Origin: Serratia proteamaculans
Lineage (GTDB): Bacteria; Pseudomonadota; Gammaproteobacteria; Enterobacterales; Enterobacteriaceae
Assembly: GCF_008830365.1 (NCBI RefSeq)
Contig: NZ_WBKI01000001.1
Coordinates: 1,364,001-1,428,000, forward strand
DNA length: 64,000 bases
Direction: 5' to 3'
A program made the position numbers and the translations under genes. Below are positions 1-11,573 of this stretch, one piece after another (the first letter of the stretch is position 1; each line of letters begins with the position of its first letter). Under the pieces are notes generated by a model. The model did not search any database. It was not told the DNA's origin and saw nothing but the letters and a program-made list of their open reading frames with translations.

Positions 1-138
1 CAGGTACAACGTGCCTGGCAGCCGCTGCTGACCAACCCGGCCACGCCACTGAGTTTCAAACTGGTGGAAAAGCTCGCCGGCGATCGGGTCGATCCTGCCA
101 GTGGCAGCTACCTGTCGGTTAACGACGCCACTCACTGA
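1..138 (+). CDS. C-terminal end of an unidentified T6SS operon protein (partial)
   Basis: An open frame enters from the left edge and ends in TGA at 136-138, giving the last 45 residues of a protein ending in SYLSVNDATH. It lies 17 bases before tagJ on the same strand, so it is almost certainly part of the T6SS operon. In related clusters the gene before tagJ is often a sheath (TssC-type) or tube (Hcp) gene, but the visible tail matches neither well enough for me to name it. The identity is left open. Confidence 0.5.
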   Translation, partial: QVQRAWQPLLTNPATPLSFKLVEKLAGDRVDPASGSYLSVNDATH

Positions 139-155
139 TTATTAAGGAAAGCCCC

Positions 156-971
156 GTGAAATCATTAGCAAACATGTTGCAAGGCGGCTCGGTCAGCGCG
201 GCTATCGGCGCAGTGGAAAGTGAAATTAAAGCGCGACCGGCGGATGCCAATCTACGTGCCGCGCTGGTGCAACTGCTGTGCATCAGCGGTAACTGGCAGC
301 GCGCCAACGCACAACTGAAATCCTGGCAGGCTCTGAAGCCGATCGCCCAGCCGACCACTTTGCTGTTAATGCAATCGGTCAATGCGGAACAGCAGCGCCA
401 GGCCGTGTTCGCCGGCGAGGCAGCCCCCGCGCTGCTGCAACAAAATCAGCCCTGGCTGCAACAGATGATCCAGGCCTTACGTCACGATGTCTTGGGTGAA
501 GCTGAACAGGCGCAGGCATTGCGCGATAGCGCGCTGGAAGCGGCACCGGCCAGTGCCGGGCAACTGACCCTGGATGAACAGCAACAGCCGGTGGCGTTTG
601 ACTGGCTGACCGACGGTGACGGCCGCCTTGGCCCGGTGTGCGAACTGGCATTGAACGGCACCTATTACTGGCTGCCCTTTGCCAATATCGCGGAAATTCA
701 GTTCCAGGCACCGCAAAGCGCCATTGACCTGGTCTGGAGCCATGCACTGGTACGGCTGAACGATGGTCGTGAACAGGTTTGCCAACTGCCTGCTCGCTAT
801 CCGCTGGCCGCAGACAGCGACGATGCCCTGTTGCTCGGCAAACGCACCGAGTGGCTAGCGCTGGGCGAGGGTCCGCACTACGCCGGACTGGGCCTGAAAA
901 CCTGGCTGAGTGAGAACGATGAGTTCCCGCTGCACAGCCTGCGCCACCTGAGCTTTAACGCGAGCGCCTAA
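156..971 (+). CDS. tagJ: T6SS accessory protein TagJ (ImpE/SciE family)
   Basis: This is a 271-residue ImpE/SciE-type protein. In systems that carry it, TagJ binds the N-terminal helix of the sheath subunit TssB and is thought to assist ClpV-driven sheath recycling in the cytoplasm. The N-terminal half is helical and TPR-like (LRAALVQLLCISGNWQRA). The C-terminal half has the family signatures YWLPFANIAEIQF, DLVWSHALVRLNDGRE and LLLGKRTEWL. The start is GTG at 156, preceded by AAGGA about 8 bases upstream; the next ATG would remove the conserved first helix. The stop is 2 bases from the tssE start, so the genes are co-translated. Family assignment is secure; the role is from the family. Confidence 0.88.
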   Translation: MKSLANMLQGGSVSAAIGAVESEIKARPADANLRAALVQLLCISGNWQRANAQLKSWQALKPIAQPTTLLLMQSVNAEQQRQAVFAGEAAPALLQQNQPWLQQMIQALRHDVLGEAEQAQALRDSALEAAPASAGQLTLDEQQQPVAFDWLTDGDGRLGPVCELALNGTYYWLPFANIAEIQFQAPQSAIDLVWSHALVRLNDGREQVCQLPARYPLAADSDDALLLGKRTEWLALGEGPHYAGLGLKTWLSENDEFPLHSLRHLSFNASA

Positions 972-973
972 TC

Positions 974-1549
974 ATGAACAGCAAGCGGCCAACCCAACAT
1001 GATGATGGCGATCTGCGCCGTCAGGGCTATCGCGCCCGTCAGGACAGCGAGCGCCTGACGTCACGCGACAAAATGGAGCCGGTGCTGCTCGACATGCTGA
1101 CCGACGACCAACCGCTGAAAAAACAGGAAGCGCAGGTGCGCAATCTGGTCTCACACAGCGAACTGCGTCGCCGGGTGTTGCGTGACCTGCAGTGGCTGTT
1201 TAACTGCGTGAACAGCGAATCCAGTCTCGATTTGGGCAACTTCCCGCAGGTGCGGCGATCCACCCTGAACTATGGCATCGCCTCACTGGCCGGCAAGCGC
1301 ATGTCGGATATCGAATGGCAGGATATTCAGCAGGCGCTGACCGAGTCCATCCTCAATTTCGAACCACGCATCCTGCCCGATGGCTTGCAGGTGCGCTGCA
1401 TTTCGGACACCGGCTCGCTGGAGCTGCACAACGTGTTATCGATTGAAATCAAGGGCCGCCTGTGGTGCGTGCCCTATCCGCTTGAGTTTCTGTTCCGTAC
1501 CGACGTGGACCTGGAAAACGGCCACTTCGATCTGAAAGACATAGGGTAA
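974..1549 (+). CDS. tssE: T6SS baseplate protein TssE (gp25-like)
   Basis: TssE is the gp25-like wedge subunit of the T6SS baseplate that nucleates sheath polymerisation. The 191-residue product is longer than many TssE proteins because of a charged N-terminal tail (about residues 1-60, RQGYRARQDSERLTSRDKME). The conserved core follows: ELRRRVLRDLQWLFN, then STLNYGIASLAGKRMS and IQQALTESILNFEPRI, matching the lysozyme-like gp25 fold. The C-terminus ends FDLKDIG. The ATG at 974 follows the tagJ stop by 2 bases and the stop is 4 bases before tssF, fitting a single operon. Family call is confident; baseplate role is from known T6SS structures. Confidence 0.88.
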   Translation: MNSKRPTQHDDGDLRRQGYRARQDSERLTSRDKMEPVLLDMLTDDQPLKKQEAQVRNLVSHSELRRRVLRDLQWLFNCVNSESSLDLGNFPQVRRSTLNYGIASLAGKRMSDIEWQDIQQALTESILNFEPRILPDGLQVRCISDTGSLELHNVLSIEIKGRLWCVPYPLEFLFRTDVDLENGHFDLKDIG

Positions 1550-1553
1550 GGCG

Positions 1554-3440
1554 ATGGACAGTAAACTTTTAGATTATTACAACCGCGAGCTGGCCTATCT
1601 GCGCGAGATGGGCGCGGAATTCGCCGAGCAGTATCCGAAAGTGGCGGGCCGCCTCGGCATGCGTGGCATCGACGTGGCGGATCCTTATATCGAGCGTCTG
1701 ATGGAGGGCTTCGCCTTTCTCACTTCGCGCGTGCAACTGAAGATGGACGCGGAGTTTCCACGTTTCTCCCAACGCCTGCTGGAGATTATCTACCCCAATT
1801 ATCTGTCGCCGACGCCGTCGATGGCGATTGCCGAGCTGCAACCGGACAGCAACAAAGGCGACATCAGCAACGGCTTTGTGGTGCCGCGCGGCACCATGAT
1901 GGACAGCCAGTCGCTGAAAAAAAGCGGCATCACCTGCAGCTATACCACCGCGCACGACGTCACGCTGCAACCTGTGCGGCTGAAAAGCGTCGAGCTGGGC
2001 GGCATTCCGGCTGATATCCCGTTGGCCAGCCTGGGGTTGCAGCACAACGGCTGCGTCAGCGCGTTGCGTATCCGGCTGGAATGTTATGACAGCGTCACGC
2101 TGAACAACCTGCAGTTAGACCAGTTGATGTTCTACCTCGCGGGCCCGGATTTGCAGGCGCAGCAACTGCTGGAACTGCTGATGGAGCACAGCGTCGGGCT
2201 GATTTGCCAGACGGTGGAAGCGCAACCGCAGCGGAGAGTGCTGGCGCTGGATGGGTTACGCCAGGAAGGCTTTGCCGCCGATCAGGCATTGCTACCGAAC
2301 GATCTGCGCAACTTTGAAGGCTATCGCCTGCTACAAGAGTATTTTGCCTTCCCGGCGCGCTTCCAGTTCTTCAGCGTCAACGGTATACGCCCGCTATTGC
2401 AAAGCGTACGTGAAGGCAAAAAAACGCTGCGGCAGTTTGAGATCCTGGTGTTGCTTGACCGCCAGGATGCGGCGCTGGAACGGGTGATCGACGTCAGTCA
2501 TTTGGCACTGCACTGCACGCCGGTGATTAATCTGTTCCCCAAAGTCGCCGAACGCATCACTGTCAGCGAAAAAAGCCATGAATATCATCTGGTGGTCGAT
2601 AATATTCGCCCACTTGATTATGAGGTGTTCTCTGTTCAACGGCTCGGCGGCAGCGCCAGCGAAAAACGCTATGAGCAGGAGTTTCGACCGTTTTACAGCA
2701 CCCTGAGCGCGGATGACGGCAACTATGGCGCTTACTTTTCACTGCGCCGCGAACAGCGCACGCTGTCCGAACACGCCCGCCGCTACGGCACCCGCACCGG
2801 CTATGTCGGTTCGGAAGTGTTCGTCTCGCTGGTGGATGAACGACAGTCACCCTGGCATAGCGACCTGAAATACCTCACTGCCGACGTGCTGTGCACCAGC
2901 CGCGATTTGCCGCTAATGCTGTTGCAACAGGATCAGGGCAATTTCGTGATGCCGGACTCGATCCCGATTAAACAGGTGTCGCTGAAAAAAGGCCCGACGC
3001 CGCCGCGCCCGGCTCTGGCCGAAGGCATGATCACCTGGCGGCTGATTAGCCAGCTGCAACTGAACTACCTCAGCATGATGGACGGTGACCCGGAACAAGG
3101 TGCTGCCAGCCTGCGCCAGTTACTTGGGCTGTACGGCAACCTGAGCGAACCGGCAATCACCAAGCAGATCCAGGGCGTGCGCCACTGTAACCTGCGCCCG
3201 GTTTACCGCCGGGTGCCCGAGCCAGGCCCGATCGTATTCGCACGCGGCATCGCCATCGATCTGACCGTTGACGAGCAGTCGTTCTCCGGCAGCAGCCCCT
3301 ACCTGTTGGGCAGCGTGCTGGAGCGGCTGTTCTCCCGGCTGGTGGCGATGAACACCTTTACCGAAATGACGCTTTCCAGCCAACAACGCGGCGAGATCGC
3401 CCACTGGCAGGCGCGCATGGGCAAAAGGACGCTGATTTGA
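1554..3440 (+). CDS. tssF: T6SS baseplate protein TssF
   Basis: This 628-residue protein is full length for TssF (ImpG/VasA family), the main wedge component of the baseplate, acting with TssG, TssE and TssK in the cytoplasm at the inner membrane. The diagnostic N-terminus reads LLDYYNRELAYLREMGAEFA, then YPKVAGRLGM and DPYIERLMEGFAFL, all hallmarks of the family. The C-terminal part includes RGIAIDLTVDEQSFSGSS and the closing GSVLERLFSRLVAMNTFTE segment. The start ATG at 1554 follows tssE closely. The stop TGA at 3438-3440 overlaps the tssG start, indicating translational coupling. No damage is visible. Confidence 0.95.
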   Translation: MDSKLLDYYNRELAYLREMGAEFAEQYPKVAGRLGMRGIDVADPYIERLMEGFAFLTSRVQLKMDAEFPRFSQRLLEIIYPNYLSPTPSMAIAELQPDSNKGDISNGFVVPRGTMMDSQSLKKSGITCSYTTAHDVTLQPVRLKSVELGGIPADIPLASLGLQHNGCVSALRIRLECYDSVTLNNLQLDQLMFYLAGPDLQAQQLLELLMEHSVGLICQTVEAQPQRRVLALDGLRQEGFAADQALLPNDLRNFEGYRLLQEYFAFPARFQFFSVNGIRPLLQSVREGKKTLRQFEILVLLDRQDAALERVIDVSHLALHCTPVINLFPKVAERITVSEKSHEYHLVVDNIRPLDYEVFSVQRLGGSASEKRYEQEFRPFYSTLSADDGNYGAYFSLRREQRTLSEHARRYGTRTGYVGSEVFVSLVDERQSPWHSDLKYLTADVLCTSRDLPLMLLQQDQGNFVMPDSIPIKQVSLKKGPTPPRPALAEGMITWRLISQLQLNYLSMMDGDPEQGAASLRQLLGLYGNLSEPAITKQIQGVRHCNLRPVYRRVPEPGPIVFARGIAIDLTVDEQSFSGSSPYLLGSVLERLFSRLVAMNTFTEMTLSSQQRGEIAHWQARMGKRTLI

Positions 3441-4510
3441 GCCCGCATCTCGCCGGGGCGGAACTGACGGCACCGCCACAGATAAATGCCTTGCACCGCC
3501 TGCCGGAGGATTTCTGGCTGCGGCTGAGCAATGCGCCTTATAAACACGATTTATTTCAGCTGCTGCGCCGCCTCGATGCTCAGGGCGGGCAAGCTTACCT
3601 GCTGGGCCGCGCCCCATTGCCACGCCATGAAATGCTGCGGTTGGGGCAGGAACCTTCGCTGTCGTTCGCCCCGTCGACGCTGGCACAGGTCAGCCCACGG
3701 CCACAAAGTCCGTTACACGACGTTTCGATTTTCAGCTTTGGCCTGTTTGGTCCCAATGGGCCGCTGCCGCTGCACCTGACCGAATACGTGCGTGAACGGG
3801 TCCATCACCATCAGGACACCACCTTGCTGGCCTTTGCCAACCTGTTTCACCACCGGCTAACGCTATTGTTTTACCGCGCCTGGGCCGATGCGCAACCCAC
3901 GGTATCGCTGGATCGTCAGGATGACCGGCGTTTCGACCAATACCTTTCCAGCCTGATTGGCATCGGCCAACCGGCGCAACAACAACGCGACAGTATCAAT
4001 GCCCACGCCAAGCATTTTATGGCCGGTCATCTGATTCGCCACAGCCGCGATCCGGAAGGGTTAAGCAAAATCTTGCAGCAGTACTTCAAGGTACCGGTGC
4101 GCATCGTGGAAAACATACCGCACTGGCTGCGGGTAGATCCACGCGAACAGGCTCGCCTCAAGGCGGGTCGCGGTGCCCCCCGACTGGGAGAATCCTCGTT
4201 CCTTGGCATTGCAGTGCGCGATATTCAACACAAGTTCCGCATCGAACTGGGGCCAATGTCACAACAAAACTATGAGCGTTTTCTGCCCGGTGCCGAACTG
4301 TGCCGTCAGTTGCGTGATTGGGTGCGCCAATATCTGGGCATCGAGTTTGTTTGGGAACTGCGGCTGATTCTGGCGAAAGATCAGCTCAGCGGCACCCAAC
4401 TCGGCGGTACTCAGCGCCTGGGATTAAGCAGTTGGCTGGAAGACGCCCGCCACCAACGCGACCTTGACGATCTAATCTTCAGCCCCGAACCGCTGGAAAA
4501 CCCGTACTGA
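3437..4510 (+). CDS. tssG: T6SS baseplate protein TssG
   Basis: TssG (ImpH/VasB family) partners two TssF copies in each baseplate wedge. The 357-residue product shows the typical pattern: an N-terminal RLPEDFWLRLSNAPYKHDLFQLLRRLDA-type region (residues about 18-45), the GLFGPNGPLPLHLTEYVRER block near residue 100, and LANLFHHRL/LLFYRAW around residue 130. The gene opens with TTG at 3437, overlapping the tssF stop by 4 bases (TTGA); no ATG is available before the conserved region, so TTG is the probable start. clpV follows after a short spacer. Confidence is high from sequence and operon position. Confidence 0.93.
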   Translation: MSPHLAGAELTAPPQINALHRLPEDFWLRLSNAPYKHDLFQLLRRLDAQGGQAYLLGRAPLPRHEMLRLGQEPSLSFAPSTLAQVSPRPQSPLHDVSIFSFGLFGPNGPLPLHLTEYVRERVHHHQDTTLLAFANLFHHRLTLLFYRAWADAQPTVSLDRQDDRRFDQYLSSLIGIGQPAQQQRDSINAHAKHFMAGHLIRHSRDPEGLSKILQQYFKVPVRIVENIPHWLRVDPREQARLKAGRGAPRLGESSFLGIAVRDIQHKFRIELGPMSQQNYERFLPGAELCRQLRDWVRQYLGIEFVWELRLILAKDQLSGTQLGGTQRLGLSSWLEDARHQRDLDDLIFSPEPLENPY

Positions 4511-4561
4511 CTTTATTCTGGCCGGAGCCATATGGCGCTCCGCCACGACCTGAGGAAAACC

Positions 4562-7225
4562 ATGTCTGAAATCAGCCGCTCGGTATTATTTGGCAAACTG
4601 GATAACCTGTTATTCACCTCTCTGGAAAGTGCGACGGCGTTTTGCAAGCTGCGCGGTAACCCTTACGTTGAGCTGGTGCACTGGCTGCATCAACTGATGC
4701 AGGCACCGGATGCGGACCTGCAACAGGTGATCCGCCACTTTGCACTGGATGAAGCGCAACTGGCGCGCGATATCGTCGAGGCGCTGGATCGTCTGCCGCG
4801 AGGTGCCAGCGCGATTTCCGATCTGTCCGAGCATATCGACAGCGCGGTAGAGCGTGCCTGGGTTTATGGTTCGCTGAAGTTCGGTGCCACACAAATCCGC
4901 GGCGGCCATCTGCTGCTTGGCATCCTGAAAACCTACAGCCTGCGCCACCTGCTGAAGGCCATCTCCGCACAGTTTGAACACATCAACACCGATTTGCTGA
5001 TGGAGCAATTTGCCACCATCACCGCCCACTCGGCAGAAAACAACCTGACGCCAAGCGCTCAGGCCGAGACTCCCCCGGCGGCGCAGAGCGGCGGCAGCGT
5101 GCTGGCGCAATATGCTCAGGATTTGACCGCCAGGGCGCGCAACGGCGAGATCGACCCGGTGACCGGGCGCGATGAGGAAATCCGCCAGATTGTCGATATT
5201 CTGATGCGTCGCCGTCAGAACAACCCGCTGCTGACCGGTGAGGCCGGAGTCGGCAAAACCGCCGTGGTCGAAGGGCTGGCGCTGCGTATTGTGGCCGGTG
5301 ACGTCCCGCCGCAGTTGCGCGATGTTCAGCTTTATCTACTGGATATCGGCATGTTGCAGGCCGGAGCCGGGGTTAAGGGCGAGTTCGAAAAACGTCTGCA
5401 GACGGTGATTGATGAAGTTCAATCCAGCCCGACCCCCATCATTTTGTTTATCGACGAAATCCATACGCTGATCGGTGCCGGTGGCGCACAGGGCACCGGT
5501 GATGCCGCCAACCTGTTGAAACCGGCGCTGGCACGCGGTCAGTTGCGCACCGTTGGTGCCACCACTTGGTCGGAATACAAAAAATACATTGAGAAAGACC
5601 CGGCGCTGACCCGCCGTTTCCAGGTAGTGCAGGTGCATGAGCCGAGCGAAGACAAGGCGTTGCTGATGCTGCGCAGCACCGTCAGCCCGCTGGAGCAACA
5701 CCACCGCGTGCTGCTGCTGGATGAGGCGGTCGACGCCGCCGTGCGTCTGTCGCATCGTTACATTCCGGCCCGCCAGTTACCGGACAAGGCCGTGGCGCTG
5801 CTGGACACCGCTTGTGCACGCGTCGCGGTCAGCCAACATGCGGAACCCGCACAGGTGGAAGACTGCCGCCACCGCATTGAAGCATTACAGATTGAATTGG
5901 AGATAGCCCAGCGCGAAACCAAGATCGGTATCGGCAATCCGCAGCGCCCGCAGGATATCGAAGCTCAGCTGGCGCTGTTGCAACAGCAACTGGAACAGCT
6001 CACTACCCGCTGGCAGGATGAGCTGGCTCTGATCCAACAGATCATCGATCTGCGCGCAGACCTGCACGGGGAGGATGCTGTAGCTGAGCCAACTGACGAG
6101 GCAACAACAGATGAATCACCAACCGTCCCCACTGCCGAAGAACTGCGCGCCCGGTTGGCGCAATTGCAGCAACAACTGAGCGAGTTGCAGGGCGAGGCTC
6201 CGCTGATTTTCGCCGCTGTCGATGCCAACGTGGTGGCCGCAGTGGTATCCGACTGGACCGGTATCCCACTGGGTCGCATGGTGAAAAACGAGATTGACGC
6301 GGTACTGCAACTGGCGGATACGCTCAACCAACGGGTTATCGGCCAGCGACATGCGTTGGATCTGATCGCCCGCCGGGTACGTACCTCTCGGGCACGGCTG
6401 GACGATCCGAACAAGCCGGTCGGGGTCTTCCTGTTGGCAGGCCCCTCCGGCGTCGGGAAGACCGAAACCGCGCTGGCGCTGGCGGAAACGCTGTACGGCG
6501 GCGAGCAGAACGTGATTACCATCAACATGAGCGAATTCCAGGAGTCGCATACCGTTTCAACGCTGAAAGGCGCCCCGCCCGGCTATGTCGGCTACGGCGA
6601 GGGTGGCGTGCTGACCGAAGCGGTGCGCCGTCGCCCCTACAGCGTGGTACTGCTGGACGAAATAGAAAAAGCCCATCCGGATGTACACGAGATCTTCTTC
6701 CAGGTGTTCGATAAAGGCTGGATGGAAGACGGCGAAGGCCGCCATATCGATTTCCGTAACACCATCATTATTCTGACCTCTAACGTCGGTACCGATCTGA
6801 TCGCCGGACTGTGCAGCGATGCGGATCTGATGCCGGAACCGGAGGCGCTGAGCGGCGCCCTGCGCGAACCGCTGCTGTCGGTGTTCCCGGCGGCGCTGCT
6901 TGGCCGCCTGCTGGTGGTGCCTTACTACCCGCTGACCGACGCCACGCTGGGCAACATCGTGCGGCTGCAACTGGGACGGGTACAACGCCGGCTGGCGGAA
7001 AACCACGATATCGTCTGCACCTTCGACGACGCGGTGATCGAGCAAATCGTCAGCCGCTGTACCGAAGTGGAGTCCGGCGGCCGTATGGTCGACGCCATTC
7101 TGACCAACAATCTGCTGCCGCAGATCAGCCACACCTTACTGACCGGCAGCGCCAACGATCAGCGCTATCGCCAACTGCATATCGCGCTACAGCAAAACGA
7201 ATTTATTTGTCAATTTCAGGCATAA
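4562..7225 (+). CDS. clpV: T6SS sheath-disassembly ATPase ClpV (TssH)
   Basis: ClpV is the AAA+ hexameric unfoldase that extracts TssB/TssC from contracted sheaths so that subunits can be reused. The 887-residue protein has a Clp N-domain (about 1-160), AAA1 with Walker A GEAGVGKT (about residue 225) and Walker B LFIDEIHT, a ClpB-like middle region rich in Gln and Leu (about 420-540), and AAA2 with Walker A GPSGVGKT (about residue 626) and Walker [11 protein letters not shown] chose ATG 4562 because GAGGAAAA lies just upstream; an upstream in-frame ATG at 4532 lacks such a site and would add ten residues unlike the family. All nucleotide-binding motifs are intact. Confidence 0.95.
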   Translation: MSEISRSVLFGKLDNLLFTSLESATAFCKLRGNPYVELVHWLHQLMQAPDADLQQVIRHFALDEAQLARDIVEALDRLPRGASAISDLSEHIDSAVERAWVYGSLKFGATQIRGGHLLLGILKTYSLRHLLKAISAQFEHINTDLLMEQFATITAHSAENNLTPSAQAETPPAAQSGGSVLAQYAQDLTARARNGEIDPVTGRDEEIRQIVDILMRRRQNNPLLTGEAGVGKTAVVEGLALRIVAGDVPPQLRDVQLYLLDIGMLQAGAGVKGEFEKRLQTVIDEVQSSPTPIILFIDEIHTLIGAGGAQGTGDAANLLKPALARGQLRTVGATTWSEYKKYIEKDPALTRRFQVVQVHEPSEDKALLMLRSTVSPLEQHHRVLLLDEAVDAAVRLSHRYIPARQLPDKAVALLDTACARVAVSQHAEPAQVEDCRHRIEALQIELEIAQRETKIGIGNPQRPQDIEAQLALLQQQLEQLTTRWQDELALIQQIIDLRADLHGEDAVAEPTDEATTDESPTVPTAEELRARLAQLQQQLSELQGEAPLIFAAVDANVVAAVVSDWTGIPLGRMVKNEIDAVLQLADTLNQRVIGQRHALDLIARRVRTSRARLDDPNKPVGVFLLAGPSGVGKTETALALAETLYGGEQNVITINMSEFQESHTVSTLKGAPPGYVGYGEGGVLTEAVRRRPYSVVLLDEIEKAHPDVHEIFFQVFDKGWMEDGEGRHIDFRNTIIILTSNVGTDLIAGLCSDADLMPEPEALSGALREPLLSVFPAALLGRLLVVPYYPLTDATLGNIVRLQLGRVQRRLAENHDIVCTFDDAVIEQIVSRCTEVESGGRMVDAILTNNLLPQISHTLLTGSANDQRYRQLHIALQQNEFICQFQA

Positions 7226-8731
<1,506 letters not shown>

Positions 8732-8812
8732 CCCCGACGTCTCCAGCCCGCCACTGCAGGCCACACCATTTTCATGAGATTGACGCATGCGTCATTCACA
8801 GAGGACGTTCTC

Positions 8813-10750
8813 ATGTTGGATCGTATTATTGCGCATACGCCACTGGGCCCTGAGCCATTGTTGTTCCGTTCGCTGGAAGGGACCGAAGCCCTTTCTACCC
8901 CCTTTGATTTCAGCATCGAGCTGCTGAGCAAAAATGCCCGCCTCGACCGCAAGGCCTTGCTCGGCCAACCCTTGACGCTGGAGATCCCTACCCAGGGTTT
9001 TCTCAGCCCCCCCCGCTACCTGAACGGCAAGATCACCTCAATCGCCGTCGGCAGCGAAGAGATCGGCGGCACCCGTTATGCAGTGTATAACCTGCACATG
9101 CAGCCAGACCTGTGGCCGATGACCAAGGACCGCAACTTCCGCATATTCCAGGAACAGACGGTACCGCAGATCGTCAAAACCCTGCTGACTGAACATAATG
9201 TTCAGTTAGAAGACCAGCTCACAGGCGACTACCGTCTGTGGGGCTACTGCGTGCAGTACAACGAGAGCAGCTTCAACTTCATCAGCAGACTGATGGAGCT
9301 GGAAGGCATCTATTACTATTTCAAACATGAGATGGGCAAGCACACTCTGGTACTGGGCGATGCGCCCCACCATCATCAGCCCTATCCCGGCTACGAGATG
9401 ATCCCTTACCATCTGACGCCCTCCGGTGGCAGTACCAGCGAAGAAGGTATCAGCCAGTGGACCTTGTCCGATCACGTGACGCCGGGCATTTACAGTCTCG
9501 ATGATTACGACTTCCGCAAACCCAACGCCTGGCTGTTTCAGGCGCGTCAGAACCCCGCCTCCCCGACGCCGGGTCAGATTGACGTTTACGACTGGCCAGG
9601 CCGCTACACCGAGCATCAGCAGGGGGAGTTCTACGCCCGTATCCGTCAGGAAACCTGGCAGGCCGAGCATCAGCAGATTGAAGGCACCGCCACCGCGCTG
9701 GGTATCGCCCCCGGCAGCACCTTCACGCTGTATAACGCGCCGCATGCGGACGACAATCGGGAATACCTGACGCTGCAAGCCAAATATCACCTGAAGGAGA
9801 ACCGCTACGCCAGCGGCGACGATCAGCACAGCGAGCACCGCATCGATTTCACCGTGCTACCGGCCGATATTCCCTGGCACCCGGCGCAGCAGGCCAGTTG
9901 GCCGAAAACTCACGGCCCGCAGACCGCCAAAGTGGTCGGCCCGGCAGGCGAGTCAATCTGGACCGACAAATACGGCCGCATCAAGGTGAAATTCCACTGG
10001 GATCGCTTCGGACCCAAAGACGATGGCAGCTCCTGCTGGGTGCGCGTTTCCAGTGCCTGGGCCGGACAGGGTTACGGCGGGGTGCAGATCCCACGCGTCA
10101 ACGACGAAGTGGTGGTGGACTTTATCAACGGTGACCCGGACCGCCCGATCGTGACCGGTCGCGTGTATAACGACGCCAGCATGCCGCCCTGGGCACTGCC
10201 CGCCGCCGCGACCCAAATGGGCTTTATGAGCCGCACCAAGGACGGCACCGCTGACAACGCCAACGCCCTGCGCTTCGAAGATAAAGCCGGTTCGGAACAG
10301 GTGTGGATCCAGGCGGAACGCAACATGGACACCCAGGTGAAGAACGACGAGAGCCATAGCATTGACAAGAACCATACGCATTTTGTTGGTGCTAAAGAGG
10401 AACAGCGGGTTATCGAAGATCAGACTGTTGGCGTGAAAGGCCACTCAACCATGCTGACTGAGCAAACACGCACAGATAATGTTGTAGGGGCTCTTGTGAT
10501 TGGTTCTGGAACGTCTATTCGTCTCGAATGTGGCAAAAGCGTATTGGAGTTGACCAAAGATGGCGACATTAATATTACCGGCATTAATTTCAATATTACC
10601 GTTGACCAATCAGGCGAAATTAACACATCCAGCGGCAAGCTGAATCTCAACCCTTCGAGTGGCCAGAAGAAAACGGATGCGCCAGGCGACGAACATCAAA
10701 AAACAATTCAAAGTCAAATAGACAGTTTTTTCTCACAGGAAGAAAAGTAA
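8813..10750 (+). CDS. vgrG: T6SS spike protein VgrG
   Basis: VgrG trimers form the needle tip that carries PAAR proteins and effectors. The 645-residue product has the gp27-like first half (PLLFRSLEGTEALSTPFDF, then NESSFNFISRLMELEGIYYY), the gp5-like OB region (GRIKVKFHWDRFGPKD, SSCWVRVSSAWAGQGYGG, VNDEVVVDFINGDPDRPI) and a C-terminal beta-helix with imperfect repeats. It stops about 40 residues after the helix (KTDAPGDEHQKTIQ) with no added toxin domain, so cargo is presumably loaded through the downstream Eag/PAAR proteins. ATG 8813 is chosen because AGAGGA lies just upstream; an earlier in-frame ATG at 8774 lacks a site and adds 13 non-family residues. Confidence 0.95.
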   Translation: MLDRIIAHTPLGPEPLLFRSLEGTEALSTPFDFSIELLSKNARLDRKALLGQPLTLEIPTQGFLSPPRYLNGKITSIAVGSEEIGGTRYAVYNLHMQPDLWPMTKDRNFRIFQEQTVPQIVKTLLTEHNVQLEDQLTGDYRLWGYCVQYNESSFNFISRLMELEGIYYYFKHEMGKHTLVLGDAPHHHQPYPGYEMIPYHLTPSGGSTSEEGISQWTLSDHVTPGIYSLDDYDFRKPNAWLFQARQNPASPTPGQIDVYDWPGRYTEHQQGEFYARIRQETWQAEHQQIEGTATALGIAPGSTFTLYNAPHADDNREYLTLQAKYHLKENRYASGDDQHSEHRIDFTVLPADIPWHPAQQASWPKTHGPQTAKVVGPAGESIWTDKYGRIKVKFHWDRFGPKDDGSSCWVRVSSAWAGQGYGGVQIPRVNDEVVVDFINGDPDRPIVTGRVYNDASMPPWALPAAATQMGFMSRTKDGTADNANALRFEDKAGSEQVWIQAERNMDTQVKNDESHSIDKNHTHFVGAKEEQRVIEDQTVGVKGHSTMLTEQTRTDNVVGALVIGSGTSIRLECGKSVLELTKDGDINITGINFNITVDQSGEINTSSGKLNLNPSSGQKKTDAPGDEHQKTIQSQIDSFFSQEEK

Positions 10751-10763
10751 TACAGGATATTGA

Positions 10764-11570
10764 ATGAGCCATTATTTAACGCAAGAAGCCAGTTTCGAAC
10801 TGCCCGACGCATTTAAAGACCGGACAATGAACATTTTCACCCTCAGCGAAAACAACGCCAGTGAATTTACCTTTGTTGTTTCACGCGCTAATGCGAGGGT
10901 TGAGGATACGCTGCAAAAAGTTGCTGCGCGGTTAACTCAGGATCTTCAGACCACCGTTCAAGGGTTCGCGTTGATATCATCATCTCATGGGGATATAAAT
11001 CAGCAACCATCCATAGAGATTTTTTACCGTTTCAAGTCTGCAGAAGCACTAATCTGGCAAAAGCAAAACATCGTTCTGCTGAAAGATGAGCTACAAGGCA
11101 GAAAAATAGTTTGTTTTATTGGCACCTGTCAAAATAGCTTCAATGACTACTATGACAGACAGTATAAAGGGATTATTGCCAGTATTGTTTTCAATGAAAA
11201 AGAGAATGACACTCATGTTCCCGTCATGCTTGCGACCGACTCTGTAGGTAATTTTTTTGTATTTGATACCGACAGTAAAGAACTTTCAGTATTCACAGCT
11301 ATCAGCGAACTTTATCAACATATCGACCTGAAAAGGGCATTAAACGGCAGCTACCTATTTTACCACTCACTGGGTGAGCCGTTGCATATTGCGCCAGTGT
11401 CTACCAACAGCTCAGCTGAATTTACTCGTTATGCGCTATGGACATCCTCTGTCAAAAACAACCAGCATCTTTCATCGATACTGTTGCTCTGTCGATCTGT
11501 TAATGGGCCACAAGAACTAAACAATCCCGAGCAAATTGCGGAGTATCTTCGGGCCGCCAGGGAGCCTTAA
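10764..11570 (+). CDS. Eag-type T6SS effector chaperone (DcrB/DUF1795) with an extra C-terminal domain
   Basis: The first ~145 residues match the DcrB/DUF1795 (Eag) family: FTLSENNASEFTFVVSRANA, then LTQDLQTTVQGFALISSS and IFYRFKSAEALIWQKQNIVL. Eag chaperones bind the hydrophobic segments of PAAR effectors and load them on VgrG; EagT6 does this for Tse6 in Pseudomonas aeruginosa. The position between vgrG and a membrane-segment-bearing PAAR effector fits exactly. Known Eag proteins are about 140-150 residues, but this one has 268: a further ~120 residues (from about VPVMLATDSVGNFFVFDTDS to the end) form a region I do not recognise. Base composition turns more AT-rich here than in vgrG. The start ATG is 13 bases past the vgrG stop. 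Confidence 0.75.
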   Translation: MSHYLTQEASFELPDAFKDRTMNIFTLSENNASEFTFVVSRANARVEDTLQKVAARLTQDLQTTVQGFALISSSHGDINQQPSIEIFYRFKSAEALIWQKQNIVLLKDELQGRKIVCFIGTCQNSFNDYYDRQYKGIIASIVFNEKENDTHVPVMLATDSVGNFFVFDTDSKELSVFTAISELYQHIDLKRALNGSYLFYHSLGEPLHIAPVSTNSSAEFTRYALWTSSVKNNQHLSSILLLCRSVNGPQELNNPEQIAEYLRAAREP

Positions 11571-11573
11571 CCC

